Of a DNA stretch of 64,000 nucleotides, positions 1 through 8,780 are shown piece by piece; position 1 is the stretch's first letter, and each line of letters begins with the position of its first letter. The notes under the pieces were generated by a model. The model saw only the letters and a list, made by a program, of their open reading frames with translations, had not been told where the DNA came from and searched no databases. Source of the stretch: Chitinophagaceae bacterium (GTDB taxonomy: Bacteria > Bacteroidota > Bacteroidia > Chitinophagales > Chitinophagaceae); contig JADJBP010000007.1 in NCBI GenBank assembly GCA_016703625.1, forward strand, positions 186,001-250,000. The letters run 5' to 3'. The translations under genes were made by a program, and so were the position numbers.

Positions 1-549
1 ATGGAAAAATATAAAGATGATAAAAGGGTGGAAGGGCTATTGTTCAACTACCACCATTTTTACGGCAGTTATAAATATATCGGCGATGGCCGTAAATGGT
101 ATTCAAAGGAGATACGGGTGATCAGGAACAATATGCATATCCGCAGCTGGCTGGATGCACAGGGTTTCAGGGTCAACGGCCGCAAATTGAATGTTAAACT
201 GGTGGATGCCTTTATTTTTCATTATGGCTGGGTAAGAAGCCCTGTAGCCATGAATAACAAACATACAGACTTCAGTAATTTGTGGAATGAAGGAGCATTG
301 CATGAGCAGCGGATGATTGAACTGAAAAAAAATAAAACTGAATTTGATTATTCAGATATTGACTCGATAACCATTTTTACCGGAACACATCCGGAAGTTA
401 TGAAAGACCTGGTAAGCAGGGAGAACTGGACAGTTGATATAGATGTAAAAAAGAAGAATTTTAAAAATATAAAACACAGGATCCTTTATTTTATCTGGCG
501 GAATTTTGGATGGCGCCCCTTTGAATACAGTAATTATAAACGTATTTAA
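1..549 (+). CDS. Glycosyltransferase, C-terminal part (GT2-like), probably cut by the window edge
   Basis: The protein has 182 residues from the first base of the window. Its opening residues (FNYHHFYGSYKYIGDG, then WYSKEIRVIRNN and DAQGFR) resemble the region after the catalytic core of Bacteroidota family 2 glycosyltransferases. No DXD motif or Rossmann-like N-terminus is present, so the real start probably lies upstream and the ATG at base 1 may be an internal methionine. The C-terminus is basic, aromatic-rich and ends FEYSNYKRI. It stops 5 bp before sdhB on the same strand, which is an unusual neighbour. The family assignment rests on remembered sequence patterns only; the acceptor and donor sugars cannot be inferred. 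Confidence 0.55.
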   Translation: MEKYKDDKRVEGLLFNYHHFYGSYKYIGDGRKWYSKEIRVIRNNMHIRSWLDAQGFRVNGRKLNVKLVDAFIFHYGWVRSPVAMNNKHTDFSNLWNEGALHEQRMIELKKNKTEFDYSDIDSITIFTGTHPEVMKDLVSRENWTVDIDVKKKNFKNIKHRILYFIWRNFGWRPFEYSNYKRI

Positions 550-554
550 GTATT

Positions 555-1319
555 ATGGAACACTACAACATGAACCTCACACTGAAAGTGTGGAAACAAA
601 AGAACAGCAATTCAAAAGGCAGTTTTGAGACCTACCCTGTAAAAGGTATTTCATCTGAAATGTCATTCCTTGAAATGTTTGATGTGCTGAACGAGCAGCT
701 CATTTCATCCGGAAAGGAACACATTGCATTTGACCATGACTGCCGGGAAGGTATTTGCGGGGCCTGCAGTATGTATATTGATGGCCGTGCCCATGGCCCC
801 TGGTCGAAAAATACAGTTTGCCAGCTGCATATGCGTGCTTTTAAAGATGGAGATACGATCGTGGTAGAACCCTGGCGTGCTGCAGCATTTCCTGTGTTAA
901 AGGACCTGGTGGTTGACAGATCTGCATTTGACCGGATCATCCAGGCGGGGGGATTTATTTCTGTTAATACCGGTAATGCGGTTGATGCAAATGCATTGCC
1001 GATAGATAAGAAAGATGCTGATACTTCTTTTAACGCAGCATCCTGTATCGGTTGCGGGGCCTGTGTTGCAGCCTGTAAAAACAGCAGTGCCATGTTATTT
1101 GTAAGCGCTAAAGTATCTCAACTGGCATTATTGCCGCAGGGTAAACCCGAACGGGAATCAAGGGTATTGAACATGGTGGCTCAAATGGATAAGGAAGGTT
1201 TTGGTAACTGTACCAATACCTATGCCTGTGAAGCAGAATGCCCGAAAGGAATTTCTGTTGCCAACATTGCAAGGATGAACAGGGAATATCTGAAAGCAGG
1301 ACTGAGCACCGAAAGCTAA
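555..1319 (+). CDS. sdhB: Succinate dehydrogenase/fumarate reductase iron-sulfur subunit
   Basis: This is the electron-transfer subunit of respiratory complex II, passing electrons from the FAD subunit to the quinone site in the membrane anchor. All cluster ligands are visible: C63, C68, C71 and C89 for the [2Fe-2S] centre, C164, C167, C170 and C174 in CIGCGACVAAC, and C219, C225 and C229 near the C-terminus for the remaining clusters. The length (254 residues) fits the family. The start could be ATG 555 or the second methionine at 570. No flavoprotein (sdhA) or cytochrome b (sdhC) gene is adjacent: a glycosyltransferase ends 5 bp upstream. This departs from the usual sdhCAB order and may mark a rearrangement or misjoin. 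A strong terminator follows. Confidence 0.95.
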   Translation: MEHYNMNLTLKVWKQKNSNSKGSFETYPVKGISSEMSFLEMFDVLNEQLISSGKEHIAFDHDCREGICGACSMYIDGRAHGPWSKNTVCQLHMRAFKDGDTIVVEPWRAAAFPVLKDLVVDRSAFDRIIQAGGFISVNTGNAVDANALPIDKKDADTSFNAASCIGCGACVAACKNSSAMLFVSAKVSQLALLPQGKPERESRVLNMVAQMDKEGFGNCTNTYACEAECPKGISVANIARMNREYLKAGLSTES

Positions 1320-1332
1320 AACCGAAATATAT

Positions 1333-1369
1333 AAAAGGCTGAAGAAATGATCTATTTCTTCAGCCTTTT
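1333..1369. terminator. Bidirectional intrinsic terminator between sdhB and the DUF5777 gene
   Basis: A perfect 15-bp stem (arms 1333-1347 and 1355-1369, AAAAGGCTGAAGAAA and its complement) with a 7-nt loop is followed by a T-rich stretch on the plus strand. It lies between two convergent genes. The stop codon of the minus-strand DUF5777 gene (1352-1354) sits in the loop, so one arm also encodes its last residues. Confidence 0.85.
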
Positions 1370-2282
1370 CTTTTTAATTGTAAACACCCTGGATATATTG
1401 AATCCGAAGTGAATGTCTCCTTTAAAGAAATCACCGGTTGTTTCTGTAATAAATGTCTTTTCAGTCATTCCCGTTGAATTGGTGAAATGAAGTTGAAAAA
1501 TATGACCACCCGTTTCAATATCAAACCCAACAGCCAAAGAATTTTTTGTACCTGGCAGCCTGTAATTTTCACCGGCAACCAATGATATCGGGAGAATATG
1601 GTAATACTCCACATTAAAACTCAGCCGTTTAGTCAGCTTAATTCTTCCACCTGCACCTAATGCAAAGATATCGTTTGGATCATTTACCGATTTGGCTAAA
1701 TTATAATGTACAAAAGATGGCATTATTTGCAACGAAAGTCCTTCACTGAATTTACGGGCAATGATCAATTGATGTGCAAAGGACAACCGGGAGGTATAAT
1801 AATTCTGAAGTTTAGGATCTTCCCATTTCAGGGTTTTAAAGCATAATGGTTGAAACGGCACTGATGGAAACAGGTGATGACCATTTTCCGCCGGTTGACT
1901 GCCTTAAAATTTTAAACTTGCCAAAAGCATCGTATTGTTTCTGAAATGTACTTCGCCCAACACCGATCATTAAGCGGTTTGAGATACCATAATCCAGTCC
2001 CATGCGCATAGTTGCCTGGTCTAATCCGAAAAGCTGGTAGCCACCGCTGTTTAACATACCAAACCGGTGTGATACTTTAAAATCCAACACACCTGCTGCT
2101 ACATTTTCGATAGAGTGCCCATTCATCAGCCTCGTGGTTTTAAATGTTGCAGTAGCGTAATCGTTCTTCTTTTTTTCGTTGCTGGTTTCATTTTCAAGCA
2201 TTTTCATCAAATCATCCTGTGCATGAACGGATGACCAGGAAATACTCATCAGGAAGAGAAATAAAATATGGTTTTTCATCAA
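1352..2282 (-). CDS. DUF5777 family beta-barrel protein (one frameshift)
   Basis: The reading frame runs from an ATG at 2282, with a signal peptide ending near VHAQ, through about 1855, where a one-base frameshift moves it into the frame that ends at 1352. Joined, it gives about 305 residues: a short polar N-terminus (DDLMKMLENETSNEKKK) and then alternating amphipathic strands ending in FNISRVFTIKKK, as expected for an outer-membrane barrel. The sequence resembles DUF5777 proteins of Bacteroidota, whose function is unknown. It is the last gene of the minus-strand module with YceI, cytochrome c and OB-fold proteins, 15 bp after the YceI gene, so co-transcription is likely. Family call moderate, function unknown. 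Confidence 0.72.
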
Positions 2283-2297
2283 TCTTGGATTTAGGTT

Positions 2298-2852
2298 TTA
2301 TTTTTTCAATTCATAATTACACTCAACAACAATGTCAATATCCTCTGAAATTTTATCAGCTACCAATGACGGAATGCTCACTTTAAAATCTTTGAGTTTT
2401 AACTGGAATTTTGAAAATGCAGTGATCTTTCCGGCTTTTACACTCAATGAACCGGCTGATGTTATTTTTTTAGTGATCCCGTGAAATGTCAGATCACCTT
2501 CTACGTTTACCGGGTAAGTCCCGTCTTTTGAAAAGTTAACTGCTGAAAGATTTAGGATCTTTCCTTTAAAAGTAGATTTTGGGTATTTATTACTTTCTAC
2601 ATAATTTTCATTAAAATGCTCTTCCATCAGGGCACTTTCAAAATGAAAGCTTTTTACCAAAATGGCAAAAACCATTTCGCCTGACTGGGTGTTCAATATA
2701 CTGGAAACCTCATTGTTGTCTGCCTCCACTTTTTCGGGTGACTTGGCCCGTGAGCTAAAAGACACTTTACCCGTTTTTGTCATATACATATGCTGGGCTT
2801 CTGCAAAAACTGCAGACATCAGAAATAAGAAACCAAAAAATACTTTTTTCAT
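2298..2852 (-). CDS. YceI family protein (first copy)
   Basis: The 184-residue protein begins with a signal peptide (MKKVFFGFLFLMSAVFAEA) and continues as a YceI-like lipocalin fold: KTGKVSFSSRAK at the start, the HFNENYVESNKYPKSTFKG segment in the middle, GDLTFHGITKKI, and DIDIVVECNYELKK at the end. YceI proteins bind isoprenoid lipids such as polyprenyl or quinone tails in the periplasm, as known from the family. Which lipid is bound here is not visible. It lies between the haem lipoprotein gene (11 bp) and the DUF5777 gene (15 bp) and is probably in the same operon. A second, divergent YceI gene stands at the other end of the module next to the kinase. Confidence 0.9.
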   Translation of the reverse strand: MKKVFFGFLFLMSAVFAEAQHMYMTKTGKVSFSSRAKSPEKVEADNNEVSSILNTQSGEMVFAILVKSFHFESALMEEHFNENYVESNKYPKSTFKGKILNLSAVNFSKDGTYPVNVEGDLTFHGITKKITSAGSLSVKAGKITAFSKFQLKLKDFKVSIPSLVADKISEDIDIVVECNYELKK

Positions 2853-2863
2853 AGTTTATTTTT

Positions 2864-3247
2864 TTAATTATTAGGTGTACCTGTAGTTATCCATTGTTGA
2901 ATTTTTGTGATGGTGCAGCTTGCCAGTTTTGCGCCTCCTTTTGGCATGGTACCGTTGATGTGATCGATTGAGCCAATAAGCCTTCCATTGAGTGCCTGTA
3001 CTTTTATTCCTGCATAAGTATCCAGTATAACACCGCTTGCAGCATCTGTGCTGTTGTGGCATCCGCCTGAATTACAACTGTTGGCCATAACCGGCATTAC
3101 CTCGCTGGAAAACCTGGCAACAACCGAAGTATCACATGGTAAATTACCATTGGGGTATAACAGGTCTGCTTTATCATAATAGCAGCTTTCCATTGCAAAA
3201 ACAGCAACGAGTGAAACCACGGTTAATAACAATATTGTATTTTTCAT
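2864..3247 (-). CDS. Single-haem c-type cytochrome-like lipoprotein
   Basis: The 127-residue protein has a short hydrophobic leader followed by CYYDKADLLYP, likely a lipoprotein cysteine although the lipobox (AMESC) is weak. The haem-attachment motif is CNSGGCH, a CX4CH spacing instead of the usual CXXCH. A later methionine in NGTMPKGGAKL is a candidate distal ligand, and the tail IQQWITTGTPNN is typical of planctomycete-type cytochrome domains found in many Bacteroidota lipoproteins. It lies 21 bp downstream of a two-domain relative and 11 bp upstream of YceI. Inferred role: electron transfer at the outer membrane or in the periplasm. The substrate is unknown. Confidence 0.8.
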   Translation of the reverse strand: MKNTILLLTVVSLVAVFAMESCYYDKADLLYPNGNLPCDTSVVARFSSEVMPVMANSCNSGGCHNSTDAASGVILDTYAGIKVQALNGRLIGSIDHINGTMPKGGAKLASCTITKIQQWITTGTPNN

Positions 3248-3268
3248 AATGATATTTTATTTTTTTTT

Positions 3269-3969
3269 TTAATTGTTTACTGAACCTGCAGCTATCCATT
3301 TTCTGACCTGGTCTATTTTACAATCAGATAGTTTGGCGCTGCCCTGGGGCATTGCAATAAATCCTGTGGTATGCATAATACTACCCATCAGTTTCCCGTT
3401 CAGGGCAATACTTTTTACACTGGCATACGTGCTTACATCAATACCCCCGCCTAAACTGGATGGGTTGTGGCATCCTTTGCAATACGTGTTCATTAACGGA
3501 GCAACAGCAGCCGAATAGGTAAATACGGCAGTATCACAATCGTTACAGGCATTATTTTGTGCACCTTGCAGTATCCATTTATAAATAATGTCTTTTGAGC
3601 CTGGGTAAAAGCTGCAGCAGGTGGTGGTGGCATCCTGTCGCCGCCGGTTTCATTTAATACTTTATATAATTCACTGCCTGCAGGATTACCCGGTTGTACA
3701 CCCCCGGTAGATAAAATTTTAGCATAGGTTGTTAAATTAACGCCTTCTTTATGCGTGATAGCATCATGACACCCGCTCATGGCACAGCCCGAGTTCAACA
3801 ATGGTAAAACCTTATTTTGGAAATAAACCGTATCCGTGCTGCAGGTTTGAGTACCACCCGAAACAGGAACATTTATTTCCGGAACAGGAATATCATGTTT
3901 ACAGGACATGATCAGGACAAGTATGCCTGCTCCAATAAAGTTCAGGTACAATGAAAATTTGTTTTTCAT
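3269..3969 (-). CDS. Two-domain c-type cytochrome lipoprotein (one frameshift)
   Basis: The N-terminus MKNKFSLYLNF...LIMSC is a clear lipoprotein signal. Domain 1 carries CAMSGCH (CX4CH) and the MPPPPAA loop. After a frameshift near 3590, domain 2 carries a standard CKGCH motif, a methionine-containing AMPQGSAKL loop and the ending VRKWIAAGSVNN. Each domain resembles the neighbouring single-domain cytochrome, so this looks like an internal duplication. The break is a single-base indel: both halves are well conserved and overlap in the expected place. Inferred role: a surface or periplasmic electron carrier acting with the neighbouring cytochrome. It is in line with the other minus-strand genes of the module, 49 bp after the OB-fold gene. 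Confidence 0.8.
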
Positions 3970-4018
3970 TCTGTTTTTTTAAGAGTTAAAAATTGGTTCT
4001 TCAAAAACTATTTAAATT

Positions 4019-4445
4019 TTACACACTTTCAGCAATACACCTGACCATGACCACATCTGTAAGAAACCCTGTACAGATGCCTTTTTATAACTACAGGTGA
4101 ATTGAGTTTGATTGCCGGGCTGACTGTTCCTTCCAGCGTACATATGATACCACTCATATCCGTTCCTTTCAATGTTATTACCGGTTCCCCTTTTTGATTT
4201 TTTGATATCTCAGTTATCTCGCCTTTTACTTCCAGCACCTTATCAAGGTATTGGGTATTTGCTTCAGCTTCATTATTTTCATAAGCTGTTGCCAATTCAA
4301 TGGCTGATAACTGTACTGCTTTAACCTGTTCAACATTGCGATGAGGTTTTGTATACATTTTATAACCAATCACAGCTCCCGTTACTGTTATCAGCAAAAC
4401 AATTGACAATGCCCAGGCAATTATTTTTTTTCTGTTACTTTTCAT
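4019..4445 (-). CDS. Membrane-anchored OB-fold (tRNA_anti-like) protein (frameshift near the C-terminus)
   Basis: The product is about 142 residues with one N-terminal membrane segment (IIAWALSIVLLITVTGAVIGY) and then an OB-fold of the tRNA_anti-like type (VLEVKGEITEISKNQKGEPVITL, later GIICTLEG). An extra A in the A run at about 4082-4086 throws the last residues out of frame. In the alternative frame the sequence reads GICTGFLTDVVMVRCIAESV and stops at 4019-4021, which matches the usual C-terminus of such proteins, so I extend the gene to there. I prefer the ATG at 4445 (MKSNRKK) over 4457. It is the first gene after the candidate LytTR sites and probably heads the operon running to 1352. 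Function unknown. Confidence 0.75.
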
Positions 4446-4512
4446 AGAAATTATCAATTATTTCAATCTGAGCTAAAATTAAGCCAACCAATAAGGAATA
4501 AGTATGTACATC

Positions 4513-4544
4513 TGCTGAACCTGCATATAAACATGCTGAGCCTG
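4513..4544 (-). promoter_or_regulatory. Candidate LytTR regulator site, copy A
   Basis: Two near-identical 11-mers, TGCTGAACCTG (4513-4523) and TGCTGAGCCTG (4534-4544), start exactly 21 bp apart on the plus strand (complement CAGGTTCAGCA). Direct repeats two helical turns apart are how LytTR proteins of the AgrA type bind DNA. The site is about 70-100 bp upstream of the OB-fold gene start and next to the LytTR regulator gene. The assignment is inference from spacing and position. Confidence 0.6.
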
Positions 4545-4564
4545 TATTATTGTTTAGTTATAAA

Positions 4565-4585
4565 AGGTTAATTTCAGGTTAATTT
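4565..4585. repeat. Tandem 10-mer AGGTTAATTT between the two candidate operators
   Basis: AGGTTAATTT occurs at 4565-4574 and again at 4576-4585, one helical turn apart, inside the 294-bp gap between the OB-fold gene and the LytTR gene. It may be another protein-binding site or part of the promoter. No other support is visible. Confidence 0.35.
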
Positions 4586-4692
4586 TTTTCCGGGGGGAGT
4601 AAGGCTTTAAATTTATTTGCTGAAGGATTCTTATTCGAACGCATTGCAGAACGAAAAATTGAGCCAGATGGTGTAATAACCTGGTAAAACCC

Positions 4693-4724
4693 TGCTGAAC
4701 CTGTAAATATGGATACTGAGTCTG
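4693..4724 (-). promoter_or_regulatory. Candidate LytTR regulator site, copy B
   Basis: A second copy of the bipartite element: TGCTGAACCTG (4693-4703) and TACTGAGTCTG (4714-4724), again starting 21 bp apart. It lies 180 bp from copy A and about 28 bp after the stop of the regulator gene. The second half-site has diverged at two positions. Two copies with the same internal spacing make chance unlikely. Confidence 0.58.
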
Positions 4725-4751
4725 TTAAGAAAAAAATACAATAATAAAATA

Positions 4752-5509
4752 CTATTCAGAAAGCCAGTTTCTGAATTCAATAGCCCTGTCAACGGAAACT
4801 ACTGTTGTTGCTTTATAGGCAGGCAATAGCTTAACTATTATCCTGGAACGGGAGTGCGCTTTCATTTCATCAATAGCATGATGACCAATGATAAACTGCC
4901 TGTTGATGCGAAAGAAATTTTTTGGATTGAGCATTTCTTCTACCTGGTCAAGTGTAAAATCTACTGGCAAACGTTTGCCTTCAGTGGTACAAACAAAATT
5001 GGTTTTGTTTTCTGTGTAGAAATAAGCAATATCTTCAATACACAGTGATTTAATTGTGTCACCCAATTTAACAATAAAACGGTCTTTATATTTCTTTTGG
5101 GATATTTTTATGCTATCCAGGATTCCGCTGTAGTCAATGTTTACAGGTCCTGATTGCTGCAGTAGTTTTAATTTATCAATGGCACTTTTTACATCGTTTT
5201 CATCAAGGGTTTAAGTAAATAATCAACACTGTTTACTTTAAAGGCCTGCAGGGCATAATTTTCGTAAGCTGTTGTAAAAATAACAGGGCAGGTGATCTTT
5301 ATCCTGTTAAATACCTGGAAACTTGTTCCGTCTGCCAGCTGGATATCCATAAATATAAGTTCAGGCATAGGGTTATTTTGAAACCAGGCCATGGCCTCTT
5401 CAATACTGGAGGGCGTCCCCAAAATAACAGCATCTGGAATGACTTTAAAGATCATTTTTTGAAGCCGAAGTAAGGCCTGTTCTTCATCCTCTAAAATAAG
5501 TATCCGCAT
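4752..5509 (-). CDS. LytTR-family response regulator (one frameshift)
   Basis: The receiver domain starts at 5509 (MRILILEDEEQ, acidic pocket DEE; phosphoacceptor Asp in LIFMDIQL; conserved Lys in DYLLKPL). A missing C in the CCC run near 5208 breaks the frame. The next frame continues DENDVKSAIDKL and carries a LytTR DNA-binding domain (FIVKLGDTIKSLCIEDIAYF, then NFFRINRQFIIGHHAI and a C-terminal WLSE). The corrected length is about 250 residues, normal for LytR/AlgR regulators. It starts 4 bp after the kinase stop codon, so the two form a cognate pair. Candidate target sites lie just downstream, in front of the cytochrome/YceI genes. Confidence 0.9.
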
Positions 5510-5513
5510 ATGT

Positions 5514-8214
5514 TCAGTTGTATATTATGGGCAGCCTGATAATAAATTCCATATTATTTTCCTCCTGCTTAACTTCCCTGTCGGTTAATAGTTTATACCT
5601 GTTTTTAATATTCTTTAAACCCACTCCTTCGCTTTCTTCTTTTTCCATTTTATAATTTATTGTATTTCTTACCACAATCTGATCCTGGTCTGTAATAATG
5701 GATATGTACAGCGGTTTGTCTTTGCTGACAGTATTGTGCTTAACGGCATTTTCGGTCAATAATTGCAATACCAGCGGAGGTATCCACGATGTTTTTTTAA
5801 TGCCCGGATCAATATCAATAGAAACCTGCAAAGCGCTTCCGTATCTTTTTTTCTGGATGAATAAATAGGAATCAAGTAATTCGAGTTCTTCTTCCAGCGT
5901 GATCAATTCCTTTTGACTATAGGCGGTTAATTTTCTGTAAAACAATGATAAATGTTTAATAAGTATGGAGGCTTCTTTGGGGTCATCCTCTACAAAATTT
6001 AACAGTGCATTAAAACTGTTAAACAGGAAATGTGGGTTTACCTGGTTTTTTAATGCATCATATTGCAATTGAAATTTTTCCTGTTCTATATGTTTCTCTT
6101 TTTTGATCGTTCTAATTCTTTGCATAAATATCCAATACAGTATTGTAGCTATCAATAAAACCGACAGCCCGTAAAACCACCATGTTGTCCAAAATGATTT
6201 TGATATTGTAAAATGGTAAAAAGCAATTGGTGCAGCATCAAAATAATTATTGGCCGAGGCCCTTACCTTCAATTTGTATTTACCCGCAACAGGCCGGTAA
6301 GAAGCAAAGGAGGAGAGTGTATTCAGGCATGCAATGCCATTTTCAGTTCCAATCCAAATTTTGCCATCAGGCCCTTTGGTGATCGAATTTAAATTGGGCT
6401 GCAGCTCGGAAAAACCGGATTCAGCCCCATAATGCTGCACAATATTTTTTTGAGGATTCAGCACATCTATCCCTTTTTTGTTGATGGTAATTATATTGTT
6501 GAATGCATCAACAGCAATGGGGTTATGCCCAGGTCTGTAAGCCCGTTTTTATTCCATATTGAATAAAATGCTTACCGGTATATTCAAACAGACCTTCATT
6601 GTAAGTATTTATCCAGATGTGCTGGTTGTTATCTTCGGCAAGGGAATAGGCAACACTGGCAGGAAATTGACCTGATGTATAAAAATTTGTAAATGCACTA
6701 TTTTCAAAAACAGTAACACCAGCTCCATCAGTGGCAAACCATACCCTGTTTTTTTATCGATCAGTATATGGTAAATATAGTCACTGCCCAATCCATCTTT
6801 TTTACTGTAATTGTTGAATTGTATTTTGGCATTCAATTCGTAATTCGCTACCGTTAGATCAAATCTTGATACCCCATTAAGCGTTGAGATCCAAACCTGG
6901 TCATCTTTTCCGCTTATACTTAAAATATTGCCGGAATAGGCAATTGGGTTTTCTGCAATTCGCCTCCATTTACCCGTTTCTACATGCATCCTGAATAAGC
7001 CGTCCCCCATGGTACCTATCCATAAAAAACCAAACCTGTCTTTATAAAGACCTGTTATATCGATATGGTTTTGGGGTGGTGTAATATCATAACTGCGTAA
7101 ATAGTTTTTACCAAAATCAGACTGTGTGCTTTCAAATAAACGAAGATCAGGTGTAAACCATAATTTATTTTCATCATCAGCATGCAGGGAATGCACTTTA
7201 ATAAAATTAATCCCTTTTGCCGTGTGCCAGTATTGTAAATAATTGCCGGTAAAACTTATCAGTTTATTTGCTGCAGTAGCCCAAATATTACCTTCATTAT
7301 CCTGCTGCAGATCTGCTATCCGTTCAGGATAAAGCGAATCTGGCAATACTTTTTCATTGATCTCCCTGTTTTTTTTATCATAACAGATTATCCCGTTTTC
7401 TTCTGTCGCGATAAAAACAGAATTCGTTACTTCAATAACGTCATTAACCTGGTTGTACAGCCAGCCGTTGTTATTTGTAATAACATCCATTACCTGGTTA
7501 TCATCAATTGCAAAAAGTATAACACCTTTTGATTGCATTCCAACCCAAACTGTATTTGCAGTATTGCTTTTTGTGATACAGCGGATTATATTATCAGGTA
7601 ACCCGTTTTTTGATGTAACAATTTTAATGTTTTTTTTTGCCCTGGTCAAAAGTTATAAAAGATAAACCGCCGTCTGTACCGGCAATTATTTGATGTCCAT
7701 CTGTGGTATACAGGCAATTTACATAATCATCGCTTAGCCCGTCTTTTGTAGTAAGGCGGTATACATGAATATTATCATAGCAATAAATTCCTTCCCCGGC
7801 TGTAGCAAACCATAATCTTTTTTTGCTGTCCTCAACTATTGAAGTAATATCAACCTTTGGCAATCCTTCTCCCGGGTTAAAAACACTTACCTGCTTGTTC
7901 CTGACCTTCAGGACCTGGCCATTTTTGCAACCGGCCCAAATTGTTCCGGTCCCATCTTCAAACAATGCAGTTATATAAGGTTTGTCTTTTAACCCGGCAG
8001 TTATGTTTTCCGAAATAGTTGAATTGTATTTAAAAATACCTGTGGAAGTGCCAATCCATAAAAACCCCTGGTGATCCCTGATCAAAACGGTTGCCTTTAA
8101 TGCCAGGTTCTCTTCTTCGATCTCCGTTATTTTGGAAAAAGGGTATTGTGCTTCTACCTGTTCAAAGGGTATGAATAAAAAAAGAAACAGCATGAATCGC
8201 ATTAATGGTTTCAT
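5514..8214 (-). CDS. Propeller-type sensor histidine kinase (LytS-like His_kinase), several lesions
   Basis: A signal peptide (MKPLMRFMLFLFLFIPFEQVEA) is followed by a periplasmic two-component propeller with repeated FLWIGT and IWAG blades, a remnant of a Y_Y_Y domain (GKYKLKVRASANNYF), one membrane helix (WWFYGLSVLLIATILYWIF) and a His_kinase domain with the phosphoacceptor in NPHFLFNSFNAL, an N box ENAVKHN and a G box GVGLKNIKNRY. Frameshifts lie near 7635 (a run of nine A on the coding strand), about 6750 and about 6545. Only the last 25 or so residues of Y_Y_Y are present, so a segment seems deleted near 6320. The start overlaps the upstream YceI stop as ATGA, and the regulator follows within 4 bp. 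Ligand unknown. Confidence 0.88.
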
Positions 8215-8780
8215 TTTTTTACAAATTCAGCCTGCATTTCCACCTTTATTTCCGAAGCCAGTTTTTCATGTACAACCCGGGGAATTTTTATATCATGTTC
8301 CGAAAGAAAAACAGTAAATATGCAGGTCATTTTTATGATATTATTTTTCACTACCAGGTCTCCCTGCAATATTCTTTCCTGTTGAACACCATGTATGGTA
8401 AATTTTCCTTTGACTCTAACATTGTATGTGCCATCTTTTGTAAAATCAACTTCTTCAATAATATGACCGGTAAAAGTTGCGGTTGGAAACCTGTTGCTTT
8501 CCAAGTAATTTTCATTGAAATGTTCTTTTTGCAAGGGACCGTTAAAACCATTGAACGTTTTCATGTCAACAGAAAATGCAAAGGTTCTTTTATGTGCATC
8601 AAGGATACCTTTGAGCTCGCTGGAACTGGCTTTGATCAGTTCGGTCTTGGTATTGGAATGAAATGAAATAAGACTTTTTTGCAGACTATAGATCCCGGAA
8701 CCGGGTTAAGCAAAGGTTGCCGGCATACCGGGATAGAGCATCATCATTAAAAAAACCATTCCTGATATAGCCTTAATCAT
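8211..8780 (-). CDS. YceI family protein (second copy) with an in-frame stop after the signal peptide
   Basis: From an ATG at 8780 the frame encodes a signal peptide (MIKAISGMVFLMMMLYPGMPATFA), then a TAA at 8706-8708, and then continues without a shift as a YceI domain (HFNENYLESNRFPTATFTG, KGKFTIHGVQQERI, ending AEFVKK at 8211). Codon 25 would be the first residue of the mature protein, typically Gln, so a CAA-to-TAA change is the simplest reading. Restored, the protein is 189 residues. It resembles the copy at 2298-2852 and is translationally coupled to the kinase by an ATGA overlap. This could be a sequencing error or a real null allele; an internal ATG at 8564 would give only a partial domain. 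Confidence 0.8.
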
